Shown here piece by piece: positions 18,704 to 27,169 of a DNA stretch of 64,000 nt. The stretch comes from an uncultured SAR116 cluster alpha proteobacterium. Its GTDB lineage: Bacteria; Pseudomonadota; Alphaproteobacteria; Puniceispirillales; Marisalimonadaceae. The position numbers and the translations under genes were made by a program. Under the pieces are notes generated by a model. The model was not told where the DNA came from. It saw only the letters and a program-made list of their open reading frames with translations, and made no database searches. The stretch spans positions 1 through 64,000 of the forward strand of contig CACCZR010000003.1 in the NCBI GenBank assembly GCA_902550555.1. Reading direction: 5' to 3'. Every line of letters starts with the position of its first letter. The stretch's first letter is position 1.

Positions 18704-19276
18704 TTAATTATTAGATAAACTTAATTTATTATTTTTTAATGTATATTTAGTTCCATCTATTGGACACTTGAGGCTTTTATCTAATTTTACTCCTGCTTTA
18801 CTTACCCATCCAATTCTTTTCGCTGGAACACCAACCATAAGTGAAAAGGGTAATACATTTTTTGTAATAACAGCACCTGCTCCTATTAGAGCATATTCTC
18901 CAATTGTAACACCACAAACTATTGTTGAATTTGCTCCAAAAGTTACACCGTCATAAACAATAGTTTTTTTTATTTCTTTTTTTCTATTAATTTCTGCTCT
19001 CGGGTTCAAAACATTTGTAAAAACACAAGACGGACCACAAAAAACTCCATTTCCCAATGACACACCATTATAAACACTTACATTATTTTGAATTTTACAT
19101 TTATTTCCTATTTTAACATCCGGACCTATCATTACATTTTGTCCAATAATACAACTTTCTCCAATTTTAGTTTGTTTACAAATATGTGTAAAATGCCATA
19201 TCTTTGTACCTTTTCCAATCTCAACATCATTATCGATATATGTACTTTCGTGAATGAATAATTTATTTTTTGTCAT
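18704..19276 (-). CDS. wbpD: WbpD-like acetyltransferase (UDP-2-acetamido-3-amino-glucuronate N-acetyltransferase)
   Basis: 190 aa left-handed beta-helix acetyltransferase. Hexapeptide repeats run from about residue 15 to 150. Blocks matching WbpD are [15 protein letters not shown] (25-39), [16 protein letters not shown] (62-77), [16 protein letters not shown] (80-95), and [20 protein letters not shown] (122-141). The family N-acetylates the 3-amino group made by the WbpE aminotransferase, using acetyl-CoA. It is 10 bases from the wbpB gene and 9 bases from the flippase gene. The presence of this gene and WbpB implies an aminotransferase step, yet no DegT-type gene is found in the window. Confidence 0.92.
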   Translation of the reverse strand: MTKNKLFIHESTYIDNDVEIGKGTKIWHFTHICKQTKIGESCIIGQNVMIGPDVKIGNKCKIQNNVSVYNGVSLGNGVFCGPSCVFTNVLNPRAEINRKKEIKKTIVYDGVTFGANSTIVCGVTIGEYALIGAGAVITKNVLPFSLMVGVPAKRIGWVSKAGVKLDKSLKCPIDGTKYTLKNNKLSLSNN

Positions 19277-19286
19277 ATTTTATTTG

Positions 19287-20225
19287 TCAAACTTTTAGAA
19301 GTGGATGTTTATTTTTATTATTTGAAACAGGCTTTTCTAATCTAATTTGTGAAACAATATTAATTGTTTCAAAAACTTCATCAGTTGTAAAACCTTTGCC
19401 ATTTAAAATATCTCTGTAACTAATATCATGAAGATCCTCAAAACCATAAGATAAGTCAAATTCTTTCCCATTAATAGTCATGGATCTAAAACTGTTTTGG
19501 CCATTATTTGAAACCCTTTGTAAATCAGATTTATCAATAGATAAGAACCATTTTACTTTTGCTTTTTCTAGTTCAAGATATCCACTAGCTTTATTATGTT
19601 CATTCAGATGGATAATGTTTTCTTTACAACTGCCAAAAATATAATAAAGAAGATCAAAAAGATGTATACCAATATTTGTGGTAATCCCACCAGATTTATT
19701 AATATCGCCCTTCCATGAGTAATAATACCATGGGCCCCTAAAGGTAATATATGTCAAATCAATATCATATGTTCTATTTTTATTTTTCTTAACTTCTTCA
19801 ATAATTTTTTTTACATTAGGATGGTTTCTTAATTGTAAAATTGTATATACTTTTTTTTTTGTTTTTTTTTCTATTTCTCTAATATTAATTAAATTATGAG
19901 GATACAATACAACTGGCTTTTCACAAATAACATTACAATTATTTTGAAGAGCAAATCTTATGTGCGTGTCATGCAAATAATTTGGTGAACAAATTGATAT
20001 ATAATCAATTTTATTATTAGAAAATTGACTTTTACTCAAATATCTTTCAAAAGGTTCAAATTTATTAAAAAATTTACAGTCTTCAAAATATTTATCAATT
20101 ATACCAACACTATCATTAACATCTACGCACGCATCGAGTAAACAATTGTTATTTTTAATAGCTTGAAGATGTCTTGGAGCAATGTAACCAGAAACACCAA
20201 TCAATCCAAAATTAATATTTTTCAT
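19287..20225 (-). CDS. wbpB: WbpB-like UDP-GlcNAc-uronate 3-dehydrogenase (Gfo/Idh/MocA family)
   Basis: 312 aa. The N-terminal Rossmann domain opens NFGLIGVSGYIAPRHLQAIK and includes the ACVDVNDSVGIID and ISICSPNYLHD blocks; CEKPVVLYPHNL near 96 is the Gfo/Idh signature. RGPWYYYSWKGD and TTNIGIHLFDLL follow in the C-terminal sheet. These are near-exact matches in order to P. aeruginosa WbpB, which oxidises C3 of UDP-2-acetamido-glucuronate, recycling NAD with 2-oxoglutarate. The gene is 10 bases from wbpD and 23 from the 6-dehydrogenase. A run A9-C-A10 on the coding strand (19851-19870) encodes lysines. Family and pathway role are strong; the substrate is by similarity. Confidence 0.93.
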   Translation of the reverse strand: MKNINFGLIGVSGYIAPRHLQAIKNNNCLLDACVDVNDSVGIIDKYFEDCKFFNKFEPFERYLSKSQFSNNKIDYISICSPNYLHDTHIRFALQNNCNVICEKPVVLYPHNLINIREIEKKTKKKVYTILQLRNHPNVKKIIEEVKKNKNRTYDIDLTYITFRGPWYYYSWKGDINKSGGITTNIGIHLFDLLYYIFGSCKENIIHLNEHNKASGYLELEKAKVKWFLSIDKSDLQRVSNNGQNSFRSMTINGKEFDLSYGFEDLHDISYRDILNGKGFTTDEVFETINIVSQIRLEKPVSNNKNKHPLLKV

Positions 20226-20248
20226 ATAGTAAACTTATAAAGCATATA

Positions 20249-21547
20249 TTATAATCTCCAAACCTTATAACCTCTTTTAATTAATTCATGTTTATCGTAA
20301 CATGATTTAACGTCTACAAAAATACCCTCAGACTTTATAATACTAAATAAATTATCATTTGATTTTTTCAGATAATAATCATGAGAAACTGCAGCGATTA
20401 CAACATCTGCAATAGCTAAATTTTCCCATTTAGTAAGATTAATATTATATTCTTCTTTAGTTTCTTCGCTTGAAGCCAATGGGTCATGAACATTAACATT
20501 ACAACCAAATTCACATAGTTCCTGATAAATATCAATTACTTTTGAGTTTCTAATATCATTACAATTCTCTTTAAAAGTTAAGCCTAAAATTGTGACATTT
20601 GAATTTTTTACGGTAATATTATTCTTTATCATAACTTTTATAGTTTCATTAGCTATAAATTTTCCAATATAATCATTTATTCTACGACCAGATAATATTA
20701 CTTGTGGATTATAACCTAGTACTTGTGATTTATATGTTAAATAATATGGATCAACACCAACGCAATGTCCCCCAACTAAACCAGGTCTAAAACTTAAAAA
20801 ATTCCACTTAGAACTAGCGGCGTTAATTACTTCATTCGTGTCAATATTCATTTTTTTAAAAATCACAGCTAACTCGTTCATTAAAGCTATGTTTAAATCT
20901 CTTTGTGTATTTTCAATCACTTTTGCTGCTTCAGCAATTTTTATTTTAGAAACTTTGTAAGTGCCTGCTTTAATAATTAATTCATATAAATTTGAAATAA
21001 TCTCTAAAGTTTTATTACAATCACCAGAAACAATTTTAATTATATTGCTTAAAGTATTTTTTTTATCACCTGGATTTATTCTCTCAGGTGAATACGCAAC
21101 ATTAAAATCTTTTTTCCAAATGAACCCAGATATTTTTTCAATTATTGGAATACAAATTTCTTCAGTAACACCAGGGTAAACAGTTGGTTCAAATATAATG
21201 ATTGATCCTGATTTCATGTTTTTTGCTATTATTTTAGTTGCATCTTTTAACAATCTTAAATCTGGATTTTTTGCAACATCAATTGGAGTAGGTACTGCAA
21301 CAATGATGAAATCACAATTTTTTAATTTTTTGGGCTCATTAGAAAATTTTAAAAATTTTGATTTTAAAAACTCATCCTGTGAAATTTCGTTATTTGGATC
21401 TATATTATTTTTATAATTTAAAATTTTTTTTTCAGATATATCAAAACCAAGAGTATTTAACTTTTTTCCAAAAGATATAGCTAATGGTAAGCCGACATAC
21501 CCTAATCCAACAACGCCTACATTTCTTCCTATTAAATTATTTTTCAT
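20249..21547 (-). CDS. tviB: UDP-N-acetylhexosamine 6-dehydrogenase (TviB/WbpO type)
   Basis: 432 aa nucleotide-sugar dehydrogenase. NAD Rossmann motif VVGLGYVGLPLA is at 12-23; FEPTVYPGVTEE is near 119; SPERINPGDK near 153 is typical of the TviB/WbpO branch; the active-site block GGHCVGVDPYYLT with the catalytic Cys is near 259-271. It oxidises C6 of UDP-GlcNAc (or UDP-GalNAc) to the uronic acid in two NAD steps, and feeds the WbpB-WbpD-WbpI genes nearby. Its start overlaps the 4-epimerase gene by 11 bases. Plain UDP-glucose dehydrogenase is less likely because the SPERINPG block is absent from that family. Confidence 0.88.
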   Translation of the reverse strand: MKNNLIGRNVGVVGLGYVGLPLAISFGKKLNTLGFDISEKKILNYKNNIDPNNEISQDEFLKSKFLKFSNEPKKLKNCDFIIVAVPTPIDVAKNPDLRLLKDATKIIAKNMKSGSIIIFEPTVYPGVTEEICIPIIEKISGFIWKKDFNVAYSPERINPGDKKNTLSNIIKIVSGDCNKTLEIISNLYELIIKAGTYKVSKIKIAEAAKVIENTQRDLNIALMNELAVIFKKMNIDTNEVINAASSKWNFLSFRPGLVGGHCVGVDPYYLTYKSQVLGYNPQVILSGRRINDYIGKFIANETIKVMIKNNITVKNSNVTILGLTFKENCNDIRNSKVIDIYQELCEFGCNVNVHDPLASSEETKEEYNINLTKWENLAIADVVIAAVSHDYYLKKSNDNLFSIIKSEGIFVDVKSCYDKHELIKRGYKVWRL

Positions 21548-22562
21548 AATATGATTTATACCAGTTAATGAATTGTTTCACACCATGATTTATGTCTGTG
21601 TCAGGTTTAAAACCAGTTAAATATTTTAAAAGATCTACATTACTAAATGTTTCCGGAACATCACCAGGCTGCAAAGGTAAATAATTTATTTTGGACTTCA
21701 TATTCAATTCTTTTTCTATAGCTCTTACATAATCCATCAATTCAACAGGCTTAGTATTACCAATATTAACAACTCTCCAAGGAGCTACTTTAGAAAGAGT
21801 ATCATTTGAATACAATTTTTTATTCGTCCTAATATTAACAGGCGGTTCATTCATAAGTAAACAAATAGCTTTTACTATATCATCCACGTATGTGAAATCT
21901 CTTTTCATCTTCCCATAATTGTAAACATCTATAGGTTCATTTTCTAAAATTTTTCTTGTAAATTTAAACAATGCCATGTCGGGCCTGCCCCATGGACCAT
22001 AAACTGTAAAAAATCTAAACATAGTTGTAGGGAGTAAATACATATGAGAATAAGAATGTGTCATTAATTCATTGGATTTTTTTGTAACAGCATAAAATGA
22101 AATTTGATGATCTGTTTTTTGATTTTCTACAAAAGGAAGTTCTTCATTAGCACCATAAACTGAGGATGTTGAAGCCATGAGAAAATGCTCAATTTCTTTT
22201 TTTTTTAAAATTTCTAGAAGATTAAAAGTTCCTATAATATTTGAATTTATGTAACTTTCTGGGCTTTTTATAGAAAATCTAACACCAGCTTGTGCAGCTA
22301 AATGAATGACAATTTTTGGATTAAAACTTTTGATTGTATTGAATAATAAATCCTTATTCTCTAAGAGACCTATAACATTTTGGTAACTTGATGATTTTAA
22401 AAGAATTGAGTTCCTATTTTTTTTTAAATTAACATCATAATAATCCGTCATGGCATCATATCCTAAGACATTAAACCCTTTACTTAATAAGTACTTGCAA
22501 ACATGAAACCCGATAAACCCTGCAGATCCAGTCACAATGATATTTTTTTTATTAGCAGACAT
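21537..22562 (-). CDS. UDP-glucuronate 4-epimerase (CapI/LspL type)
   Basis: 341 aa extended SDR. Rossmann motif VTGSAGFIGFHV is at 10-21; LAAQAGVRFSIK near 89; STSSVYGAN near 131; catalytic YAVTKK near 152; FRFFTVYGPWGRPDMA near 182 and MKRDFTYVDD near 219. AQAGVR and GPWGRPDM are diagnostic of UDP-glucuronate/galacturonate 4-epimerases rather than GalE. It supplies UDP-galacturonate. Its start codon overlaps the murQ stop (TAATG, 1 base shared at 22562), tying the polysaccharide genes to murQ. The gene ends inside the start of the 6-dehydrogenase gene (11-base overlap). Confidence 0.92.
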   Translation of the reverse strand: MSANKKNIIVTGSAGFIGFHVCKYLLSKGFNVLGYDAMTDYYDVNLKKNRNSILLKSSSYQNVIGLLENKDLLFNTIKSFNPKIVIHLAAQAGVRFSIKSPESYINSNIIGTFNLLEILKKKEIEHFLMASTSSVYGANEELPFVENQKTDHQISFYAVTKKSNELMTHSYSHMYLLPTTMFRFFTVYGPWGRPDMALFKFTRKILENEPIDVYNYGKMKRDFTYVDDIVKAICLLMNEPPVNIRTNKKLYSNDTLSKVAPWRVVNIGNTKPVELMDYVRAIEKELNMKSKINYLPLQPGDVPETFSNVDLLKYLTGFKPDTDINHGVKQFINWYKSYYEK

Positions 22563-23302
22563 TAGTCAATATTTTTTTCTATTCGAGTTTTTCTTCTTTT
22601 TAACTTTTCGTTAGTAGGTATTAAATTAATCATCATGCCATTTCTTACAAAACCTAATTTAGTCATTACCATCGTTGAAATTATATTTAAACAAATTTTT
22701 TGGGCCGTTCCAGCTTTAAGTCTTGTTGAACCTGCAATAACTTCTTCTTTAGTGTCTAAAACTATTTTATATACACCTGACTTTAAAATTTTTCCACTTG
22801 GATTGTTTGATATAGCAATTGTTAGTGCATTAACTTTATAAGCCATTTTCATTATTTCACAAGTAAAAGGAGTATTTCCACTAGCTGCTAAACCAATCAC
22901 AACGTCATTTTTATTGATAAGATTTTTTTGAAAAATTGCCTTTGCATTTTTTAAATCGTCTTCCGCATTTTCTACAGATTTTAAAACTGCTTCATCACCT
23001 CCTGCCATAACATAATCAATTCTATCTGAAGGCCATCCAAATGTTGGTATCAATTCTATACCGTCTTGTATTCCAATCCTTCCAGAGGTTCCTGCACCAA
23101 CATAGATTAATCTTGAAGAAACATTCTTTTTTAAATGTATTACAACTCCATTTACAGCTTTATCAATTTCATGTACTGTTTCCCTTACTGAAAATGAAGC
23201 TTTTTCTTGTTCATCAAGAATAAGATTTATTGCTTTTAGAGTTTGCAATTTATCAATTGGCTTAGATTTAGTATATAATTGCTCTGTAATTGGAAGTTTC
23301 AT
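22562..23302 (-). CDS. murQ: N-acetylmuramic acid 6-phosphate etherase, short form
   Basis: 246 aa from the ATG at 23302; a TTG seven codons further up is open but has no ribosome-binding site and the family start fits the ATG. The SIS domain shows VGAGTSGRIGIQDGIEL (about 67-83, catalytic Glu region), AGGDEAVLKSVENAEDD (second Glu region), AASGNTPF, and GSTRLKAGTAQK near 190. MurQ splits D-lactate from MurNAc-6-P giving GlcNAc-6-P in the cytoplasm. Usual MurQ is about 300 aa; here the protein ends at KNID, losing the roughly 45-residue C-terminal helical domain. It is divergent from anmK, its partner step, and overlaps the epimerase gene by one base. Confidence 0.92.
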   Translation of the reverse strand: MKLPITEQLYTKSKPIDKLQTLKAINLILDEQEKASFSVRETVHEIDKAVNGVVIHLKKNVSSRLIYVGAGTSGRIGIQDGIELIPTFGWPSDRIDYVMAGGDEAVLKSVENAEDDLKNAKAIFQKNLINKNDVVIGLAASGNTPFTCEIMKMAYKVNALTIAISNNPSGKILKSGVYKIVLDTKEEVIAGSTRLKAGTAQKICLNIISTMVMTKLGFVRNGMMINLIPTNEKLKRRKTRIEKNID

Positions 23303-23346
23303 AATGAGTATAATATATTTCAAATAATGATAATGAAAAGAATTTT

Positions 23347-24447
23347 ATGAAATATAAGTTTTTTAATATTTTAGGCATTATGTCAGGCACAAGTGCTGAC
23401 GGTATAGATATATCATTAGTTCGAACTGATGGAATATCAGTAAAAAGATTTAATAAAAACTTTTTTAAACCATTCCCAAAAAAAATCGCTTCTGAACTCA
23501 AATTTATTATTCATAATTATAATAAATCTTTTAATTTACAAAAAAATATAAGTAAGTTTGAAAAAAAATTAACTAAGGAATATATCAACGCAATTATAAA
23601 ATCAAACCTCATTAATGAATGTGATGTTATTGGTTTTCATGGACAGAGTATAAGTCATAACCCAGAAAAAAAACTAAGTTTACAAATTGGTGATGCTCAA
23701 TTAATATCAAATTTTTTTAACAAAAAAATCATTTATAATTTTAGAAAAAATGATATTGATAATAATGGACAGGGTGCACCACTAGCTCCTATTTATCATA
23801 AATCAATAATTGAAGAGCTAAATTTAGAATTACCTGCATGTTTAATAAATATTGGAGGCATCTCCAATATTTCGTATTGGGATGGAAAAAATTTAATTGG
23901 TTTTGATTGTGGCCCAGGTAATTGTTTAATGGATTATGTTATGAACCAATATAATTTAAAATATGATTTCAATGGTGAAATTGCGTCATCTGGAAAAATT
24001 GATTTTAATTTCTTAGATATTTTATTAAGCGATAGTTTTTTTTTACAAAGTTATCCAAAATCATTAGATAAAATCTATTTCGATCAATACTTGAAAACTA
24101 AAAATTTTACTTCAATAAATAAATCTAACTTAATGGCAACACTTTCTGAGTTTACAAGTCTAAGTATAAAAAGAGGAATAAAAATTTTACCAAAAAAAGT
24201 TAAAAATATTATTTTTTGTGGTGGTGGAACAAAAAATAACTTCTTAATGGATAAATTGAAAAAAAAATTAAAAAATGTACATTCACTCTTTGAATATGAT
24301 TTAATATCAGATTTTGTAGAAGCTGAATTAATCGCATATTTATCCGCAAGATCTCTAAATAAATTACCCATAACATTCCCAAACACAACTGGGGTAGACA
24401 AAGCGCTAACAGGAGGATTTGAATTAAATCCTACAAAAAACCATTAA
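23347..24447 (+). CDS. anmK: Anhydro-N-acetylmuramic acid kinase
   Basis: 366 aa, full length. GIMSGTSADGID (10-21) is the ATP-binding start, GFHGQS near 98 and GQGAPLAP near 142 surround the catalytic region, NIGGISN near 168 and FDCGPGNCLMDY near 186 follow, and CGGGTKN is near 296. It hydrates and phosphorylates 1,6-anhydroMurNAc to MurNAc-6-P, the substrate of MurQ, whose gene starts 44 bases away on the other strand. A TATAAT box at 23309-23314 may be the -10 element. The end overlaps the PIG-L gene by 17 bases tail to tail. A perfect hairpin lies inside the coding sequence at 23847-23872. Confidence 0.93.
   Translation: MKYKFFNILGIMSGTSADGIDISLVRTDGISVKRFNKNFFKPFPKKIASELKFIIHNYNKSFNLQKNISKFEKKLTKEYINAIIKSNLINECDVIGFHGQSISHNPEKKLSLQIGDAQLISNFFNKKIIYNFRKNDIDNNGQGAPLAPIYHKSIIEELNLELPACLINIGGISNISYWDGKNLIGFDCGPGNCLMDYVMNQYNLKYDFNGEIASSGKIDFNFLDILLSDSFFLQSYPKSLDKIYFDQYLKTKNFTSINKSNLMATLSEFTSLSIKRGIKILPKKVKNIIFCGGGTKNNFLMDKLKKKLKNVHSLFEYDLISDFVEAELIAYLSARSLNKLPITFPNTTGVDKALTGGFELNPTKNH
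23847..23872. repeat. Perfect 11-bp inverted repeat inside anmK
   Basis: Arms 23847-23857 and 23862-23872 are exact reverse complements with a GCAT loop of four bases. The sequence encodes the conserved NIGGISNI stretch of AnmK, so coding constraint explains part of it, but all eleven pairs match. It could form an RNA hairpin in the mRNA or simply be chance in AT-rich DNA. Confidence 0.8.
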
Positions 24448-25120
24448 CATGCTCTATGTGAAATGGTAAAATGTTTGGTGATTCAGGAAGAATTTTTCTG
24501 ATATCTGAAAATGGAAAAGAGGGTTCAAAAAAATATGCCTCTGCGTAACTTCCTTTTGGCAAATTGCATTGAGCTGATCTATATGAATTCATTAATTTCG
24601 CAAGATTAATAAACCTTTCAGGTTTTTGAGTTACATGAGAAGAAATAGAATTAATCTTATGATTCATATACTTTGTGACATCAACATAATAATTTGGAAG
24701 AAAATTTATTCCCATCATTGTATCACAATACAAGACCGGTATATAGTGCCCTACAACATTTTTTACAATTTTTGATAAATTGATATGGTCTGAATGATAA
24801 TCTTTATAATAATGAGTTACAATTAAATCAGGATTAACTTTTTGAATATTATTTTTAATAATAGTTGTATGGATAGATTCATTTCCCAAACTTCCATCTG
24901 GGAGATTAAGAAACAATGGAATACCTAGTTTATTTAATCCATTCTGAGATTCTTTTTTTCTAATTTCTATAAGTTTGTTATCATCGTTATTGCCTCCTAA
25001 CGACCCATCAGTTGCTATAACAGTTGAAATTTTATATCCCATTTTTTTACAAGAGCATAAAAAACCAAACATAAAAATTTCAATGTCATCTGGGTGAGCA
25101 CCAATAGCTAAAATTTTCAT
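24431..25120 (-). CDS. PIG-L family zinc deacetylase
   Basis: 229 aa. The zinc motif AHPDDIE is at 8-14 (His8, Asp11) and the third ligand lies in YHSDHINLS near 108-116. TDGSLGGN near 38 matches the usual TDGExG block. The family removes N-acetyl groups from GlcNAc-containing substrates (for example BshB, MshB, DacA-like enzymes). No signal peptide is seen, so it acts in the cytoplasm. It lies tail to tail with anmK (17-base overlap) and its start is 37 bases from the start of the GH84 gene, so it may deacetylate GlcNAc freed from imported cell-wall fragments. That substrate is inference. Confidence 0.85.
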   Translation of the reverse strand: MKILAIGAHPDDIEIFMFGFLCSCKKMGYKISTVIATDGSLGGNNDDNKLIEIRKKESQNGLNKLGIPLFLNLPDGSLGNESIHTTIIKNNIQKVNPDLIVTHYYKDYHSDHINLSKIVKNVVGHYIPVLYCDTMMGINFLPNYYVDVTKYMNHKINSISSHVTQKPERFINLAKLMNSYRSAQCNLPKGSYAEAYFFEPSFPFSDIRKILPESPNILPFHIEHVNGFL

Positions 25121-25157
25121 TTATATCTACCCTTTTTAAATTTATAGTTATTTATAT

Positions 25158-26306
25158 ATGAAAAATCTAAATTATAAAAAAGTAAAGGGATATATTGAGG
25201 GATATTATGGAAAATTATTAACATGGAAAGAACGGATTGAATTATTAGATGCTCTATCAAAAAATAATATGAACTTTTATTTTTATTGTCCAAAAGAAGA
25301 TATAAACCATAGATTTAAATGGAAAGAACAGTACAGCATAAAATGGCTTAACAATTTTTCTAAATTCAACAGATATGCCTCAGAAAAAAATATAAAAGTA
25401 ATTGCAGGGATTTCGCCAGGATTAGATTTTAACTTTAAATCATACCTAGAAGGTAATAAAGAAGAATTTAATTTATTAATAAAAAAAATTAATACCTTTT
25501 TTTCCTATGGAGTTGCGCATGTAGCGATTTTATTTGATGATATACCAAACGAATTCAAATTATTTGTTAAAAGTAAAGCTGAAGGTGAAGTACATGCTCA
25601 GATAATTAATGAAACAGTCAAAGAGCTCTCTACTCCAATATTTGCTGTACCTCGAATATATTCTGATGAATTAAATGTTGAAAATAAAAATTATTTAACT
25701 GATTTTTTTAAAACAGTGAATAAAAATGTACAAGTCTTCTTTACAGGAAAATACATAGTTTCAAAGACTTTCAGTAGTAGTAAAAAAATTATATTACAAA
25801 AAATTAAAGAAAATAAAATTGTTAACTGGGATAATTATTATGCAAATGATTATTGTCCAAAAAAATTATTCATAGGACCTTGGGAAAATAAAAAATTAAT
25901 TGAAAAATCGATGATCAATGGTACTGGAATGATAGAAACTGATAAACTAATACTTGAAATTGTCAATAAAACTGCAACAAAAAAAAATTTTTTATTATGG
26001 CAAAAAATTTTAATTAAACATAACGTTCCAGAGGATTTTTTTAATATTTGTCATCATTTTTTGAAACCAAGCTTTTCATTTGAAAAAAAGATAAAGACAT
26101 TTAAATACTCTGAAAACACTTATAAAGTATTAGACATTTTGCTTTGGCAGTGGAAAACAAAAATGTCTAGAGAATGGTACCCATATCTATTAAATTTGAA
26201 ACACGATTTACAAATTTTCGATAAAAGCTTAAGCTTTGATAGAGTGTTAAAAACTCAAACAAACCCTATTCAAAACGTTCTTAAATATAGGAGAAATTTA
26301 AAATGA
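25158..26306 (+). CDS. GH84-type beta-N-acetylglucosaminidase, cytoplasmic
   Basis: 382 aa. GYIEGYYGKLLTWKER (11-26) is the family entry motif, and the adjacent catalytic pair Asp127-Asp128 (ILFDDIP) fits the substrate-assisted mechanism of GH84. YFYCPKEDIN near 41-50 and NWDNYYANDYCP near 223-234 are the sugar-site loops. Bacterial GH84 enzymes are usually secreted and larger; this copy has neither signal peptide nor extra domains, so it looks cytoplasmic. The neighbours murQ, anmK, PIG-L and ampG suggest it splits GlcNAc from GlcNAc-anhydroMurNAc, the job of NagZ (GH3) elsewhere. That is inference. Its end overlaps the dehydrogenase start by four bases. Confidence 0.85.
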   Translation: MKNLNYKKVKGYIEGYYGKLLTWKERIELLDALSKNNMNFYFYCPKEDINHRFKWKEQYSIKWLNNFSKFNRYASEKNIKVIAGISPGLDFNFKSYLEGNKEEFNLLIKKINTFFSYGVAHVAILFDDIPNEFKLFVKSKAEGEVHAQIINETVKELSTPIFAVPRIYSDELNVENKNYLTDFFKTVNKNVQVFFTGKYIVSKTFSSSKKIILQKIKENKIVNWDNYYANDYCPKKLFIGPWENKKLIEKSMINGTGMIETDKLILEIVNKTATKKNFLLWQKILIKHNVPEDFFNICHHFLKPSFSFEKKIKTFKYSENTYKVLDILLWQWKTKMSREWYPYLLNLKHDLQIFDKSLSFDRVLKTQTNPIQNVLKYRRNLK

Positions 26307-27169
26307 AAAAAATTGGTTTTATTGGATTAGGAAATATGGGGAAGGGAATGTCAATAAATTTATCAAAAGATAACCTTAAAATTATTGGTTATGATATAAA
26401 TGAAAACGCTTATAAAGAATTAAAAGATAAGAAAATTCTTATTGCTGACAATCTTAATCACCTAATTAATGAATCCGAAATTATTATTACAATGTTACCA
26501 GATGGCAAGGCTGTTAAAAAAGTTTGGTCAGAAGCTATTGCCTTTTCAACACCAGGAAAATATTTTATCGATTGTTCTACAATAGACGTAAAAACATCTA
26601 AATCTGTACAAATGCAAGCAAAAGAAAAAGGTTTATTAACATTAGACGCACCTGTATCTGGTGGAGTGATAGGAGCTGACCAAGGAACTCTAACTTTCAT
26701 GGTTGGAGGTACGTCAAAAACATATAATGAAATGAAGTTTCTTTTTGAAATAATGGGAAAAAACTCTATTTTATGTGGCGAAGAAGGATCAGGACAAAGT
26801 GCAAAAATATGTAATAACATGCTTTTAGCTTCAACTATGATTGCCGTTGGAGAAAGTTTTAATCTTGGAAAAAATTTAGGGTTAGATTTGAATAAATTAT
26901 TCGACGTTATTTCAACTTCAACTGGTTCATGTTGGGCAGTTAACTCATATTGTCCAATTAAAGGAATTGGACCAAATTCTCCAGCTGATAAAGACTATGA
27001 AGGAGGATTTGCAACTGCTTTGATGTACAAAGATTTAGGATTGGCAGTTGATGCTGCAGCCGAGACTAAATCAAATATTAATTACGGAATTCAGACTTAT
27101 GAGAAGTACAAAGAAGTAACTGAAAATAATAAAGGTAATTTAGACTTTTCAAATATAATTAACGAGTAA
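26303..27169 (+). CDS. mmsB: 3-hydroxyisobutyrate dehydrogenase family protein (MmsB-like)
   Basis: 288 aa. Rossmann motif IGFIGLGNMGKGMS is at 4-16; DAPVSGGVIGADQGTLTFMVGG (around 115-136) is the substrate-binding signature; the catalytic Lys is in GSGQSAKICNNML near 167-179; TSTGSCWAVNSY and the GGFATALMYKDLGLA block match MmsB of valine degradation. It oxidises 3-hydroxyisobutyrate to methylmalonate semialdehyde with NAD. It is fused by an ATGA overlap to the GH84 gene, so the two are co-translated, which is odd for a valine enzyme. Other beta-hydroxyacids (such as the lactate-like product of MurQ) cannot be ruled out. Its stop abuts the stop of hppA. Confidence 0.87.
   Translation: MKKIGFIGLGNMGKGMSINLSKDNLKIIGYDINENAYKELKDKKILIADNLNHLINESEIIITMLPDGKAVKKVWSEAIAFSTPGKYFIDCSTIDVKTSKSVQMQAKEKGLLTLDAPVSGGVIGADQGTLTFMVGGTSKTYNEMKFLFEIMGKNSILCGEEGSGQSAKICNNMLLASTMIAVGESFNLGKNLGLDLNKLFDVISTSTGSCWAVNSYCPIKGIGPNSPADKDYEGGFATALMYKDLGLAVDAAAETKSNINYGIQTYEKYKEVTENNKGNLDFSNIINE

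Noticed and set aside
23303..23323. Longer murQ start (TTG at 23323)
   Set aside because: Adds seven hydrophobic residues with no ribosome site and no counterpart in the family; the ATG at 23302 gives the usual N-terminus.
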